A stretch of DNA of 64,000 nt from NCBI GenBank assembly GCA_002356455.1, contig AP017968.1, positions 1,240,001 through 1,304,000 on the forward strand. Reading direction: 5' to 3'. Numbering within the stretch: position 1 is the stretch's first letter; every line of letters begins with the position of its first letter. The position numbers were made by a program, and so were the translations under genes. This document shows, piece by piece, positions 37,747 through 48,633 of the stretch. Source of the DNA: Fusobacterium varium. Lineage in GTDB: Bacteria > Fusobacteriota > Fusobacteriia > Fusobacteriales > Fusobacteriaceae. Under the pieces are notes generated by a model. That model was not told where the DNA came from, made no database searches, and saw only the letters and a program-made list of their open reading frames with translations.

Positions 37747-37913
37747 TTTAATTGTATATATAAGAAATAAAAACAAATATTGTACCTATATAAACATTAT
37801 TGTATAATTATATCTATTTTTAAAATTAAATTTAATATTTTTATTTAAAAAAACATATTATAGGTGTTTGTTTATATTTTTTATAATTTTAGTAAGGAGG
37901 TTAACTAATATTA

Positions 37914-38495
37914 ATGAAAAAAAATATTATGAAATTTATTTTTTTATTTTGTTTAACTACAGCCCTTTATTCACAGGAAATAAGTGAAAAAGAAGGAATG
38001 AAAGTCCTTAAGCAAATAAGAAAAGAAATTCGTATGGAAGAAAAAGAAAAGGAAAGAACTGCTAAAGAAGCAGAAAAAATCAAAGCAGCAGAGGAAAAAG
38101 CCAGAATAGCTGCTGAAAAGGCAGAGGAGAAAAAAGGAAAGAAAATAATTGAAGATATCAGAAGGGATATGAATGAATCCCTTGAGGAAAAAGTATTCAG
38201 AAGTGAAAATAATCCTGAAGCAAGAATAGTAGCAGCAGGAGAAGCCTTTAAAATAGGAAGGGAAAGAATGGCTTTTTTGAAAATGGAAGAGGAAGAAATT
38301 ATAAAGCTTGAAGAAGTTTTGGGAATGGAAACAGATGAAAACAGAGTATTTTTAAGTCAGAAATTTGATGAAGTATATGATAAGTTCAAAACTAATAATA
38401 ATGAAATTGAACTTTTATTACTTGAAAATGAGAAACTTAATGAATACTTGAGTAGACTAGATAGAATGGAACAGAAAGTAAGAGCAGGAAACTAA
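37914..38495 (+). CDS. Exported coiled-coil protein of cassette B
   Basis: 193 residues, paralogue of 31535-32116. The signal peptide runs to about residue 20 (FIFLFCLTTALYS); the ATG at codon 6 is an alternative start. Lys/Glu/Ala-rich coil at about 35-75, then the block IIEDIRRDMNESLEEKVF identical to copy A, a central segment AGEAFKIGRERMAFLKMEEEE and a C-terminal coil ending EQKVRAGN, also as in copy A. The stop is 12 bases before the autotransporter start, so the two are translated together. Periplasmic or surface partner of the autotransporter by context. Confidence 0.82.
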   Translation: MKKNIMKFIFLFCLTTALYSQEISEKEGMKVLKQIRKEIRMEEKEKERTAKEAEKIKAAEEKARIAAEKAEEKKGKKIIEDIRRDMNESLEEKVFRSENNPEARIVAAGEAFKIGRERMAFLKMEEEEIIKLEEVLGMETDENRVFLSQKFDEVYDKFKTNNNEIELLLLENEKLNEYLSRLDRMEQKVRAGN

Positions 38496-38507
38496 GGGGG
38501 AAGATAC

Positions 38508-41500
38508 ATGAAAAAAATTGATATTGAAAAATCTTTGAAGAGATTTTTAAAGAAAAAAGTAAGTTATTCTTTATCACTTTTAATAGCTTTCATGATAACA
38601 GGAGGAATATCTTTAGGTGCAGGAATAACAGCAGAGGAGATACAGGAAACTAAAAATGAGCTTTTAACTAGAATTCAGACAGAGCGCGAAGAAATAAAAA
38701 GAAAAATAGCAGAAAATGAAAGATTAATAAAAGAATATAATTCGGACTTTGTGGAACTTGTAAGAAAGGGAGATTTTTACTCTAAGCCTTTGATGCCAAG
38801 TACACAAGTTTTTTTCAGTTATCAATATTTAGATAATGGAAAGATGAAAGATGTAACAGATAAGGAGTTTGCAAAAACTATTGATGCAGTTAATAAATAT
38901 TATGGAACATCAAATGGCGGCAGTTTACTGGAATCAAAAGATAAAGTGATAGCTGGAAATGGAGTGGCAATTAATAATGAAGTCTTTAGAGAGACAATAG
39001 AAGTGGGAGCCAATATAAAACCTATTGCCCCAGTATTACCAACTATTAATCCAAATGTGTCAGTAAATGTATCTGTACCTGTAGTAAATTTAGGAGTGTT
39101 GCCAGGAACAGTAAGACCAACAATACCAACAATAGCAACCATTACAGCACCTGTAGTTTCAATACCATCAACACCAAATGGAGTGAATGTATCTGTTGCA
39201 ACCCCAGGGGCTGTTGATAAGATAACAGTAACAGTACCAACAATGATAGCACCAACAGCACCAACAATAAATATAAGCCCAGTAACTGTTAATATATCAT
39301 TAAATGTAAAAACACCTGGTTCTATAACTTCTCCAACTCCTAAAGAACCAGACAGAGTTTTAAATATAGTAGACCCAGATGCAAGTCCATTTTCAGATTT
39401 TTCATGGGCATGGATGAGTGGTAATAATCCAGTAGCTAACACTAATTCATCAGGTTCCAGTGAGTACTCATTAGGAGATAATATTAATGTTACAGGGGGA
39501 ACATTTTGGTCAGGAGTTAAAACTGATGGAACAATAGCTAATACAGCAGGATATACAGGGGCTACACAAGAGCCATATAATGGACAGACTGCTTCAAACT
39601 TTGATGGAAATAGAACTTATGATAAAAGACACTTAAGTATAATTAATTCATATAATGGAAGATGGACTGGAAGGACAGGAAATAGGATAACTGGAGGAAC
39701 TTTCTATGTAGCAGGTGATGTTAATGGAATATCATATAGCCCCTATGCTACAGGAACAGAAGCATTTCATTTAGTTGCTGACGTTCATTTGGAAAATGTA
39801 ACTGCCAACTTATATGGTAAAGCTGCCTTTATAAATGCTGAAGCTTTTAGAGGTGGGCAAACTACAATGAAAAATGTAACAATCAATGTATTAAGAGATG
39901 AAAATACAGTTTTTCATTTGAAAGGAAGTAGACCAGGTCAAGAAGATACAAGTTTTGAAGGAAGTCAATTTGCTACAAAATTTGCTGGAAATGCAAATAT
40001 AACTATTGATACTAAGAAAAATAGCGTTTATGCAGTAAGAAATTTTGCTGGTGGATTAAAAATAGAAAATACAGGAAAGATTGTATTTAATGGAGCATCT
40101 AACATAGGAGTTTCATTTCTTACATGGGTTCCTGATAAATCTAAATATATTGGAAAACCAGGTGCAGGTACATTGGGAGAAGGATCAGTAGATGCTTATA
40201 TTCCTTATGTTAAATTAGCTTCTAACACACCTATGGAGATGTATGGAGATGAAAATGTTGGAATCTTTTTCAATAAAAAGATATCAGGGTATGATGTAGG
40301 AATTCATCAGGGATATTTTGATCTATATTTTAATATTGGAACAAAATTAAACTCATCTGGGGGAGCTACACAAACAACTGGAGGGCAGCTTGGAAAAGAT
40401 GGATATACAGCTGCAACTGTTGATGGAAATGTTGGGGTCTATGCTATCTCTGGACAAAGAAATGGAGTAGATGTTACTCAATTAGCATCTCAATCATATT
40501 TTATAAATGATCCTATTCATAACTTAATAATGGATAAATTTGATATAAAATTTGGAAAATATTCTAAAAATGGATTTATGTTTCTTGCTAAAAATGGAAC
40601 TGTTATAGACATACAAGGAATAAAAACTACTTCTTTTTCTGATGGAATAAATGGAACAAATACAGCAGAAGCTGATACAGGAATGGGAACTATTATTGCC
40701 TTTGCAGAAGGAAAATGGACAGCTGCAGGAACATCATTAGTTGGAAATGGTTTAGAAGGAAAACCTACTGAAATAATAGTGGACAAAAATCTCAATATGA
40801 TGAGTAAAGAGGGGATAGCATTTTTTGCAAAAGATGGGGGACTAATCACTGTAAAAAAAGGTGCTGAAGGATATGGATATGGCTCTATAATAGGCTATGC
40901 AGATAATGGAACTGTAAATATCAATGCAGATATAAAAGCTATAGATGGTGGAGTAGCTACTGAAAATAAAAAGTATAATAATATTGGAGGATATGCTATT
41001 GCAAATGGAACCATTACAGTTACAGGAAATGCTGAAATAAATGGATTGGGAGCTTTTGCAAATGGAGCAAATGCCAAAGTTTATTTAAGAGGAACAGGAA
41101 ATAAGATAAAAACAGGAGTCAGTGGTGGACTTGCAAGTCTTAAAGGAGGATATGTTGAATTTGGTGGAGGAATTATTGAACATAAGGATATTACACCAGG
41201 GGATCATAATCAGAAACTTCCTTTTTTTGCTGATGATATTTCAAAGATAAATTTTACAGGAGCAACTACAATAACAATGTATAATGGAGCAGTATTTTCT
41301 GGAGAGGCTAGTGATTATGTAGGGACAGTAGGAACTTCGGCTAAATACAATGGAATGGGAAATGTTACAATAAGTTTACAAGCAAATGGAATTAATCTAG
41401 GTGTATTTAAAAATCAAAATATAATATGGAATGGAGAAGCAGGATATCTAGCACATTTAGCAGGTATTCCTAAAGTTGCAGCTATTGAAGAAAATGGGCA

Positions 41501-44500
41501 TTGGTATAATAGTTATCTTGAAGGTGGAACAATGGCAATAAATAAAAATGTAGATTTAGATGCTAAATCTGATGGAAACACCAAAGGGGGAGACGCCTTT
41601 AATGATATTGGAATGGAAAGAGAAAAAATAACTATTAATTCTGGTATTAAAATAACTTCTACAGATGGTAATGGATTAGTGCTTGGGTCAAATGTGACTG
41701 CTAATACTAGTGGAAAAAATGCAGACTCTGGATATACAAATAATGGTGAAATAAAAATAAGTGGAGGAAATCAAGCAGGAGTATATGTAAGTTATGGACA
41801 TATAAAAAATAATGGTCTTATAGAAACTGATGGTGGAAGCGGAGCTGTAGGAGTAAATGGAAGTAAAATAGAAAATACAAGTACAGGAAAGGTTAATATT
41901 GGAACTGTTGCAACTGCAAATGGAGTAGGAATAGTTGGATTAGCAACAAAAATAAAAGCAGATGGAACTCCAGACACACCAGAATCTTATGGAACAGATG
42001 GAGGAGATACAACTACTAAAGTTTTAGAAATTTCTAACAAAGGAGCTATAACTGTAAATGGAATTTCAGGAATAGGTATTTATGCTGAAAATAATGTAGC
42101 TTCTGCTGGAAAAGAGAGGGCTTTTGTTGAAAATATAGGAAGTATAACAGTTGGAGGTTCAAAAACTTCGGCAGTAGCTATAGGTATGTATGGAAAGAAA
42201 ACTACAATCTCAAATACAGGAACAATTACAGTAGGAGCTGGAGGAGTAGCTATCTATGCAGAAAATGGAAGTAATATTACAAATCTTGGAACTTTAAAAC
42301 TTGGTTCTGATGCTATAGGAATTATGGCTGATGGAACTTCTACTATTACAGCTACCAATGTTACACTTGAAAGTAATACTGGAACAGATACTGATGGGAA
42401 AACTGCTGTTTACTATAAAGGTTCAACAAGTGGAACTGATGATAAAAGTATAAGTTTAAATATAGATGCTGAAAGTTTCGATAAGGGAACTGCTATATAT
42501 GCAGAAAATATGAATCTTGCTTCTTCAGGAGCATTGAAGGTGGGAACATCTGGAGTTGGAATATTTGTTAAGGGTACTGTAGCAAATACAGGAAAAAATA
42601 CTGGATCTATTGAGTTAGGAACAAAAGAAGGAGCAGTAGGTATGTATACTAAAACTTCTACTATTTCTAACGAAAGCAATATTAAAGTAGGTCATTCTTC
42701 ACAAATAGGAATGTATGCTGAAGGAACAGACAGTAAAGTTCTTAATACAGGAAATATTAATCTATCAACAGATAATGCTAAAGGTATCTATGTAAAATCT
42801 GGTGCAACAACTGAAATCAGCGGAGATAAGATAACTTTTGCTGGAAAATCAAGTATAGGTGTTTTTGCAGAAGATGGTGCAAAAGTAAAACTTACTGAAA
42901 ATCTGAATTTTGCAAATGATAATGCTAATAAAAATATCTATATTTATGGTAAAAATGGTTCTTCTGTAACATTAAATACAGGAAAATCAGTAGCTGTTAA
43001 TGGAATAGCTTCTAATTTTTCTGGAGAAAAAACTGTTGGAATATATCTTGAAAACAATGGAACTGCTAATAATTTCAGTGGTTCTGATGGAACTTTAAAT
43101 GTCCTAAATGAAGCAGTTGGTATCTATTCTAAAGGAAATAATATTTTAAATGTAAATATATCAGCTGAAGGGAAAAATACTACAGGAATATTTATTGATG
43201 GACCATCAACTCTTACAGGAATTGTAACGGCTAAAGGAACTGCAAGTACAGCAGGAACACCTGGAACAGGAGCAATTGGAGTATATGGAAGTGGAGGAGC
43301 TGTAACAATAGGTGCAGGAGGACTCACTCTTAATATGAACTCTGGAAAGGGAACTGGAATGTACCTTACAGACGGTGCCTTTGCAACTGGAGAAAAAATA
43401 ATTGTAAATAATACAACTGCAAATGAAAATAACATAGGACTATACTACAGTAAAGGAAATACTTCTGGAATTGTAAATAATGAAGTAGATATTGAACTTC
43501 AAGGCAACAGCAGTATTGGAATATATGCAGCTGACAGCATTAATCTTGGTAATGAAAAAAATATTGAATCAGCTGGAACGGAAAATATAGCTTCATTTGT
43601 AGGAGGAAGCTCAACTTTGACTTCAGGCGGAAATATAACTATGTCTGGAACTGATAACATTGGTATCTATACTGGTTCAGGAGTTGGAAAGAATACTGGA
43701 ATCATTGATATTACTGGAGCAGCAGGTACATCAGCAGGAATGGTTGCTAATACAACTGCTGATATTGCTTCTATTGAAAACTCTGGAGATATAAAAGCTG
43801 GAACTAATCTTGGAATGTATATTACAGGAACTGGAACAAGCTCAGGGAAAAATACTGGTAATATAACTGTTACTGGAAATGGAACTGGAGTATATGTTGA
43901 TGGTGCAAACAACAGTTTTAATGGAACTGGAGGAACTATCACATCAGAAAAAGTTGGAATTTATTTAAAAAATACAACTGCTGGAAAAATAACTACTGGA
44001 AATTTAACAATAGCACAAGGAGGAGTAGGAGTATTTGGAGAAAATTCTGTAGTTGACTTCTCAGTGGATACATCTTCTTCTACTGAAGCAATAGGGGTTG
44101 TAGCTAAAGGAACATCGCTAATTTCAGGAAATATTATTACTGGAGAAGGTTCAGTTGGTGTTTATGCTGTTGATAATAGTGTTGTATTTAATGGAGCTAA
44201 TATCATTACTGGAGCAAATACTACTGGCGCTGTGCCAAAAACATCTGTAGGTGTCCTTTTAAAAGCTGCTGGGACTTATACAATGGATAATGTTAGTGTT
44301 AATGCTAAAAATGGTGTTGGAATATATCTTGAAGATTCAACACAAGTAAAGACTTTAACATATAGTGGAAGTGTAACTACTGAAAATGGAATAGGTATAT
44401 ATGTAACAGATGGAAGTACTATTACAACAGAAACAGCTGCTATTAATATCAATGGAGGAACAGGAGTATATATTAATGGTGGTACAGCTAATCTTGGTAC

Positions 44501-47500
44501 TACATCTAATACTCTGGCAATAAACTTCCTAGAGAACGGTGGAATAGGAATATACAATAAAGGCGGAGTACTTAATCTTGGAAGTAATATAACTGTCACA
44601 GGAGCAGGTTCTCTGGCAGCTACTTTAAATGGTAGTCTAAATTCAGCTGGGAACATTACTGTTGGTGATGGGGGAGCTGGACTTTATGGAACATATGATT
44701 CTGGCACAACAACGACTCAAGAAGTTGCATCTTCTGGAACTATTACAGCTCAAAATGGTGGAATAGGTCTTGCAGCAACAAAAGGAGCAACAACTCCTAC
44801 TGGAACAGTAACAGTAAAAAATACTGGAACAATTAATGTAGCTGGAAAATCAAATGCTACTAACTCTCCTTCTGTTGCAATATATACAGATATAGCAAAT
44901 ATAGAAAATGCAGCAAATATAAATGTAGGAAATAATGGAATAGGTATATATTCTAAATATAATGGTGTAACTACATCTATCAAAAATGATAATATGACTA
45001 TTACAGGAAATGATGCAATAGGAATATATATCAATGGTGCTACAAATGGCATTACTGCAAATAATATAACATCTACTGGGGCAGGTAATACAGGAGTACT
45101 TCTTGAGAGAGCAACATCAATTTCAAATATAAATGTAGGAACTGTTGCTTTAGGTAATGCAAGTGTTGGAGTAATGGCAACAGCTAATACAATTTCTATA
45201 ATTGAAGGAACTATTAGTGTAGGTAAATCAAGTGATTCTAAGAGTGCAATAGGAATAGCAGCAAATGCTGGTTCTAATATAACTTTAGCAGGAACTGCAT
45301 CGATCACAACTGGAGAAAAAGGAATAGGAGTATATGCTGAGGGAGCTGGCACTATTATTGATGTTCAAGATGCTTCTATAATCAATGTAGGAGATAATGG
45401 AATATATCTATATTCTAAAGATGCTGCACTAAGTTTCAGTGGAAATATTACAGCTAACAACCAAATAGGAATAGTAGCTGAGGGTGGAACAGTAATTACT
45501 GCTGGGCCAGCAAGTATTACAGCTCAAAATGGTGGAATAGGGGTATATATAAAAAATGCTGTACCTACTTTGACTTCAGCAGCAATAACAGTAAAAGATG
45601 GTTCTACAAGCAATCATTCTATTGGAATTTACTATCAAAATGCAGTTTCAGTAGGAACAATTCCAGTAATTACTCAAATAGGAAACAAAACTATAGGAGT
45701 TGTACTGGATAATTCAGCTGGAAATACTCCTGCAAGTGGAATAAACCTTGCTAGTGCAAATGAACAGGTAGGGGTAATGGCAAAAAATAGTTCTACTCTT
45801 ACAGTAGCAGGGGGTATAAGTATCTCTGGAGGAAACAACAATGTTGGGGTATACGGAACTGATAACAGTACAGTTACACTTAGTGGAAATATGATTGTAG
45901 CTGCACCTGCTGTTATAGATTCAACTAATCCAATGAAGTATTCATCAGTTGGAGTATTCTTGAAAAATAGTGGATATACAGGAAATGGAGATATTTCTAT
46001 TAGAAACTATAGTATTGGAATCTATGGAAAAGAATTAAATGGTAAATCTATTTCACATACTGGAACTACTATGGCAGTAGGAAATCACGGAGTTGGAATC
46101 TATGGAACTGGTACTGGAGCAGAAAAAATAACACTAGCAATGACTTCTGGTATAATACTTGGAAAAGATAATTCTATTGGAGTATTTGCTGATGGAATGA
46201 ATTCAACAGTAATTGGGAACATAGCTATTGGGGCTAATACAAGTATAGGTATAGCAAGTAAAGGAACAGGAAATGTTGACTATACTGGAGATATGACTAT
46301 TGCAGATAAAGTTGATACAGGTTCAGTGGGAATATATAAGCTTGATGGTGCTGGAACAATTGCAACATCAGCTGGAAACTGGAATGTTGGAAATAGCGGT
46401 TATGGAATTTATGTAAAACAAACAACAGGAAAAGAAGCAGAAATCTATAATAGCGCTAATATGGTTCTTGGAATGTCAGCTGTAGGTATTTATTCGGAAG
46501 GAAAAAATAAAGTACTTAATACTGGAAACATAGAAGTAGGAGAAACTGACATAAAAGGAGATCATAATAAAATATCTGATCATCTAAACTCAGTAGGTAT
46601 ATATGCTACTAGAGGAAGTGAAGTGGAAAATGCTGTTGGAGCTACAATTAAAGTACATCATGATCATTCTGTAGGAGTATATGTTGATGGAGCAAATACA
46701 AGCTTTAAAAACTATGGAACAATAGATGTAGATTATGCTGGAGTAGGGGTCATTGTTAGAAATGGAGCAATAGCAGTGAATGAGGTAGGAGCAAATATAA
46801 TACTTGGAAGCAATATTGTTGCAGGATGTAATGCAGTTACAGTAGGAATGTCAGCATCAGGAACAGGAAGTAAAATAGTTAACAATGGGACAATAACAAT
46901 TAACGCAGGTGTGGGAATGAATATTAATGAATTTGCAACTGTAGTTAATACAGGTACATTAAATGTTAATAATGGTGTTGGTATAGAAGGAACTGGAACT
47001 GTAATCAATACAGGAACTATGAATGTAGCCCCTGGTGCAGTTGGAGAAAATGCAGGTGAGCGTCCTACTGCTAGTGTAGGAGCTGTTGTAATAAAACCAG
47101 ATGGAACAATATATATAAATGATCAATATACAGCTATTGGTGGAACTTTTGAAACTGCTGGAGATATTGTAGTAAATGGCGCACATGTAGATATTACAAC
47201 AGGAACACCTATGTTTAATGCAAACAGTGTATCTGGAGAAGTAAAAATACTTTCAAACTTTGCATCAACAGGAAATGGTATTTCATATAAAATAGAGAAT
47301 TTTGTAAATACAGCAATAGGAACAATAACAGGAAATAAACTTACTCCTGTTACATCACCATTGTTTGTAGCTAAAGTAACAAATTCAGGAGATCTTGTTA
47401 TTGTTAAAAGACCATATGCTGATTTGACAATAGGAGATCAGTTTGATGCATTAGATAAAGGTTTAGATAACATTCTTGTCAACAGTGGAGGAAGTGGAAA

Positions 47501-48554
47501 AGATGCTGAAATATTAAAAGGTTTGAATGAATATTTAGATGGACTTCCTTCAGATAAATTTGAAACAGAAACAGCTAGAACTTTAGCAGAAACAAGAGGG
47601 GATATCTATGCAACTATTCAAGGAAGAATGCAGGACATCAACAGAGCATTTGACAACTCTTTCTATGAACTTGAGTCTTCATATAATCTAACTAAAGACA
47701 GCAGTAAATACAGTGTAATTTATACTGATGGAAACTACAAAGATTCAACTTTAGGAATAGATGACTATGATTACAAGGTAATGGGACTTCTATACATGAA
47801 GGAAAAAGAAGGAACAGAATATGGAAGTAAATATGGATATACATTAGGATTTGCCGGATCGAAGTTTGACTTTGATGATGGTGGTTCAAAAGAAGATGTA
47901 TACTCATTGAGAGTAGGAGCACACAGAGTTAAAAATCTAAGTGAAGAGCATAAAGTATCTTGGTTATCAAGAATAGAACTTGGATACAACAGACACATTG
48001 CTAAGAGAAAACTTGAACTTGATAAAACTTATGAAAATAAGGGAGAGTACAATACTTACTCTGTAGCATTTGACAACAGACTTACTAAAGTTATGTATAC
48101 AGATCTTTCTAGACAATTAGAAGTATATGCTAGTTTAGATTTAGAATATGGAAAAGTAGATGACTTCAAAGAAAGCGCTGGAAGTAAAGGTGGACTTGAA
48201 GTACAGATTAAGGATAACGACTACTTAAGCGCACAGGCAGCAGCAGGAGCAAAAGCATCACAAAGAATCTATGCAGGAAATGATATATCTGTAAAAATAA
48301 CAGCAGATGTAAAATATGCATATGAATTCGGAGATAACTATGATGGAAACAAAGCAAGGCTTAAAAATGGAGGAGAAGGATATTATAGTTTAATCACTCC
48401 AGAAGAAAGAGAAGGTAAATTAAGTGGAAAAGTTGGACTTACAGTAGAAAAAGCCAACCACATGGGAGTAACATTTGAAGTAGAGGCAGCAGATGAAAGT
48501 AATAAAAAAGATTCATCAATTAAATATGGAGTAAGATTCAATTATAAATTCTAG
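38508..48554 (+). CDS. Giant type V autotransporter adhesin B (RadD-like), intact, 3,348 residues
   Basis: Complete paralogue of copy A. Extended signal peptide (about 1-40, with basic segment KSLKRFLKKKVSYS), coiled coil (about 42-85), globular start to about 175, a Pro/Val/Thr linker (about 175-270), then a passenger of about 2,700 residues made of repeats such as GIGVY, VGIYxKG and NTGTIxVG, expected to form a long beta helix. It ends with a linker (DLTIGDQFDALDKGLDNIL), a helix (MQDINRAFDNSFYELESSYN) and a beta-barrel closing in FNYKF. It inserts in the outer membrane and displays the passenger as a fibre, probably for binding other bacteria or host cells as RadD and Fap2 do. GGGGG ribosome site at 38496-38503. 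Followed by a strong hairpin. Confidence 0.93.
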   Translation: MKKIDIEKSLKRFLKKKVSYSLSLLIAFMITGGISLGAGITAEEIQETKNELLTRIQTEREEIKRKIAENERLIKEYNSDFVELVRKGDFYSKPLMPSTQVFFSYQYLDNGKMKDVTDKEFAKTIDAVNKYYGTSNGGSLLESKDKVIAGNGVAINNEVFRETIEVGANIKPIAPVLPTINPNVSVNVSVPVVNLGVLPGTVRPTIPTIATITAPVVSIPSTPNGVNVSVATPGAVDKITVTVPTMIAPTAPTINISPVTVNISLNVKTPGSITSPTPKEPDRVLNIVDPDASPFSDFSWAWMSGNNPVANTNSSGSSEYSLGDNINVTGGTFWSGVKTDGTIANTAGYTGATQEPYNGQTASNFDGNRTYDKRHLSIINSYNGRWTGRTGNRITGGTFYVAGDVNGISYSPYATGTEAFHLVADVHLENVTANLYGKAAFINAEAFRGGQTTMKNVTINVLRDENTVFHLKGSRPGQEDTSFEGSQFATKFAGNANITIDTKKNSVYAVRNFAGGLKIENTGKIVFNGASNIGVSFLTWVPDKSKYIGKPGAGTLGEGSVDAYIPYVKLASNTPMEMYGDENVGIFFNKKISGYDVGIHQGYFDLYFNIGTKLNSSGGATQTTGGQLGKDGYTAATVDGNVGVYAISGQRNGVDVTQLASQSYFINDPIHNLIMDKFDIKFGKYSKNGFMFLAKNGTVIDIQGIKTTSFSDGINGTNTAEADTGMGTIIAFAEGKWTAAGTSLVGNGLEGKPTEIIVDKNLNMMSKEGIAFFAKDGGLITVKKGAEGYGYGSIIGYADNGTVNINADIKAIDGGVATENKKYNNIGGYAIANGTITVTGNAEINGLGAFANGANAKVYLRGTGNKIKTGVSGGLASLKGGYVEFGGGIIEHKDITPGDHNQKLPFFADDISKINFTGATTITMYNGAVFSGEASDYVGTVGTSAKYNGMGNVTISLQANGINLGVFKNQNIIWNGEAGYLAHLAGIPKVAAIEENGHWYNSYLEGGTMAINKNVDLDAKSDGNTKGGDAFNDIGMEREKITINSGIKITSTDGNGLVLGSNVTANTSGKNADSGYTNNGEIKISGGNQAGVYVSYGHIKNNGLIETDGGSGAVGVNGSKIENTSTGKVNIGTVATANGVGIVGLATKIKADGTPDTPESYGTDGGDTTTKVLEISNKGAITVNGISGIGIYAENNVASAGKERAFVENIGSITVGGSKTSAVAIGMYGKKTTISNTGTITVGAGGVAIYAENGSNITNLGTLKLGSDAIGIMADGTSTITATNVTLESNTGTDTDGKTAVYYKGSTSGTDDKSISLNIDAESFDKGTAIYAENMNLASSGALKVGTSGVGIFVKGTVANTGKNTGSIELGTKEGAVGMYTKTSTISNESNIKVGHSSQIGMYAEGTDSKVLNTGNINLSTDNAKGIYVKSGATTEISGDKITFAGKSSIGVFAEDGAKVKLTENLNFANDNANKNIYIYGKNGSSVTLNTGKSVAVNGIASNFSGEKTVGIYLENNGTANNFSGSDGTLNVLNEAVGIYSKGNNILNVNISAEGKNTTGIFIDGPSTLTGIVTAKGTASTAGTPGTGAIGVYGSGGAVTIGAGGLTLNMNSGKGTGMYLTDGAFATGEKIIVNNTTANENNIGLYYSKGNTSGIVNNEVDIELQGNSSIGIYAADSINLGNEKNIESAGTENIASFVGGSSTLTSGGNITMSGTDNIGIYTGSGVGKNTGIIDITGAAGTSAGMVANTTADIASIENSGDIKAGTNLGMYITGTGTSSGKNTGNITVTGNGTGVYVDGANNSFNGTGGTITSEKVGIYLKNTTAGKITTGNLTIAQGGVGVFGENSVVDFSVDTSSSTEAIGVVAKGTSLISGNIITGEGSVGVYAVDNSVVFNGANIITGANTTGAVPKTSVGVLLKAAGTYTMDNVSVNAKNGVGIYLEDSTQVKTLTYSGSVTTENGIGIYVTDGSTITTETAAININGGTGVYINGGTANLGTTSNTLAINFLENGGIGIYNKGGVLNLGSNITVTGAGSLAATLNGSLNSAGNITVGDGGAGLYGTYDSGTTTTQEVASSGTITAQNGGIGLAATKGATTPTGTVTVKNTGTINVAGKSNATNSPSVAIYTDIANIENAANINVGNNGIGIYSKYNGVTTSIKNDNMTITGNDAIGIYINGATNGITANNITSTGAGNTGVLLERATSISNINVGTVALGNASVGVMATANTISIIEGTISVGKSSDSKSAIGIAANAGSNITLAGTASITTGEKGIGVYAEGAGTIIDVQDASIINVGDNGIYLYSKDAALSFSGNITANNQIGIVAEGGTVITAGPASITAQNGGIGVYIKNAVPTLTSAAITVKDGSTSNHSIGIYYQNAVSVGTIPVITQIGNKTIGVVLDNSAGNTPASGINLASANEQVGVMAKNSSTLTVAGGISISGGNNNVGVYGTDNSTVTLSGNMIVAAPAVIDSTNPMKYSSVGVFLKNSGYTGNGDISIRNYSIGIYGKELNGKSISHTGTTMAVGNHGVGIYGTGTGAEKITLAMTSGIILGKDNSIGVFADGMNSTVIGNIAIGANTSIGIASKGTGNVDYTGDMTIADKVDTGSVGIYKLDGAGTIATSAGNWNVGNSGYGIYVKQTTGKEAEIYNSANMVLGMSAVGIYSEGKNKVLNTGNIEVGETDIKGDHNKISDHLNSVGIYATRGSEVENAVGATIKVHHDHSVGVYVDGANTSFKNYGTIDVDYAGVGVIVRNGAIAVNEVGANIILGSNIVAGCNAVTVGMSASGTGSKIVNNGTITINAGVGMNINEFATVVNTGTLNVNNGVGIEGTGTVINTGTMNVAPGAVGENAGERPTASVGAVVIKPDGTIYINDQYTAIGGTFETAGDIVVNGAHVDITTGTPMFNANSVSGEVKILSNFASTGNGISYKIENFVNTAIGTITGNKLTPVTSPLFVAKVTNSGDLVIVKRPYADLTIGDQFDALDKGLDNILVNSGGSGKDAEILKGLNEYLDGLPSDKFETETARTLAETRGDIYATIQGRMQDINRAFDNSFYELESSYNLTKDSSKYSVIYTDGNYKDSTLGIDDYDYKVMGLLYMKEKEGTEYGSKYGYTLGFAGSKFDFDDGGSKEDVYSLRVGAHRVKNLSEEHKVSWLSRIELGYNRHIAKRKLELDKTYENKGEYNTYSVAFDNRLTKVMYTDLSRQLEVYASLDLEYGKVDDFKESAGSKGGLEVQIKDNDYLSAQAAAGAKASQRIYAGNDISVKITADVKYAYEFGDNYDGNKARLKNGGEGYYSLITPEEREGKLSGKVGLTVEKANHMGVTFEVEAADESNKKDSSIKYGVRFNYKF

Positions 48555-48566
48555 GAATAATTAAAA

Positions 48567-48604
48567 AATATTAGACTACCCTTGAATAAGGGTGGTCTAA
48601 TATT
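48567..48604 (+). terminator. Terminator hairpin after autotransporter B
   Basis: A 17-bp stem (48567-48583 with 48588-48604, core AGACTACCCTT/AAGGGTGGTCT), one of the strongest hairpins in the window, with only a short T-rich tail. It sits between the autotransporter and the small-gene part of the cassette, as in cassette A. Confidence 0.8.
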
Positions 48605-48633
48605 TCTAAAAGAAACTAAAGGAAAAAAAGATA

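Noticed and set aside
38508-48554. Repeats inside the autotransporters as a CRISPR or satellite array
   Set aside because: The repeats are degenerate, in frame and protein-coding, with no fixed repeat-spacer length.
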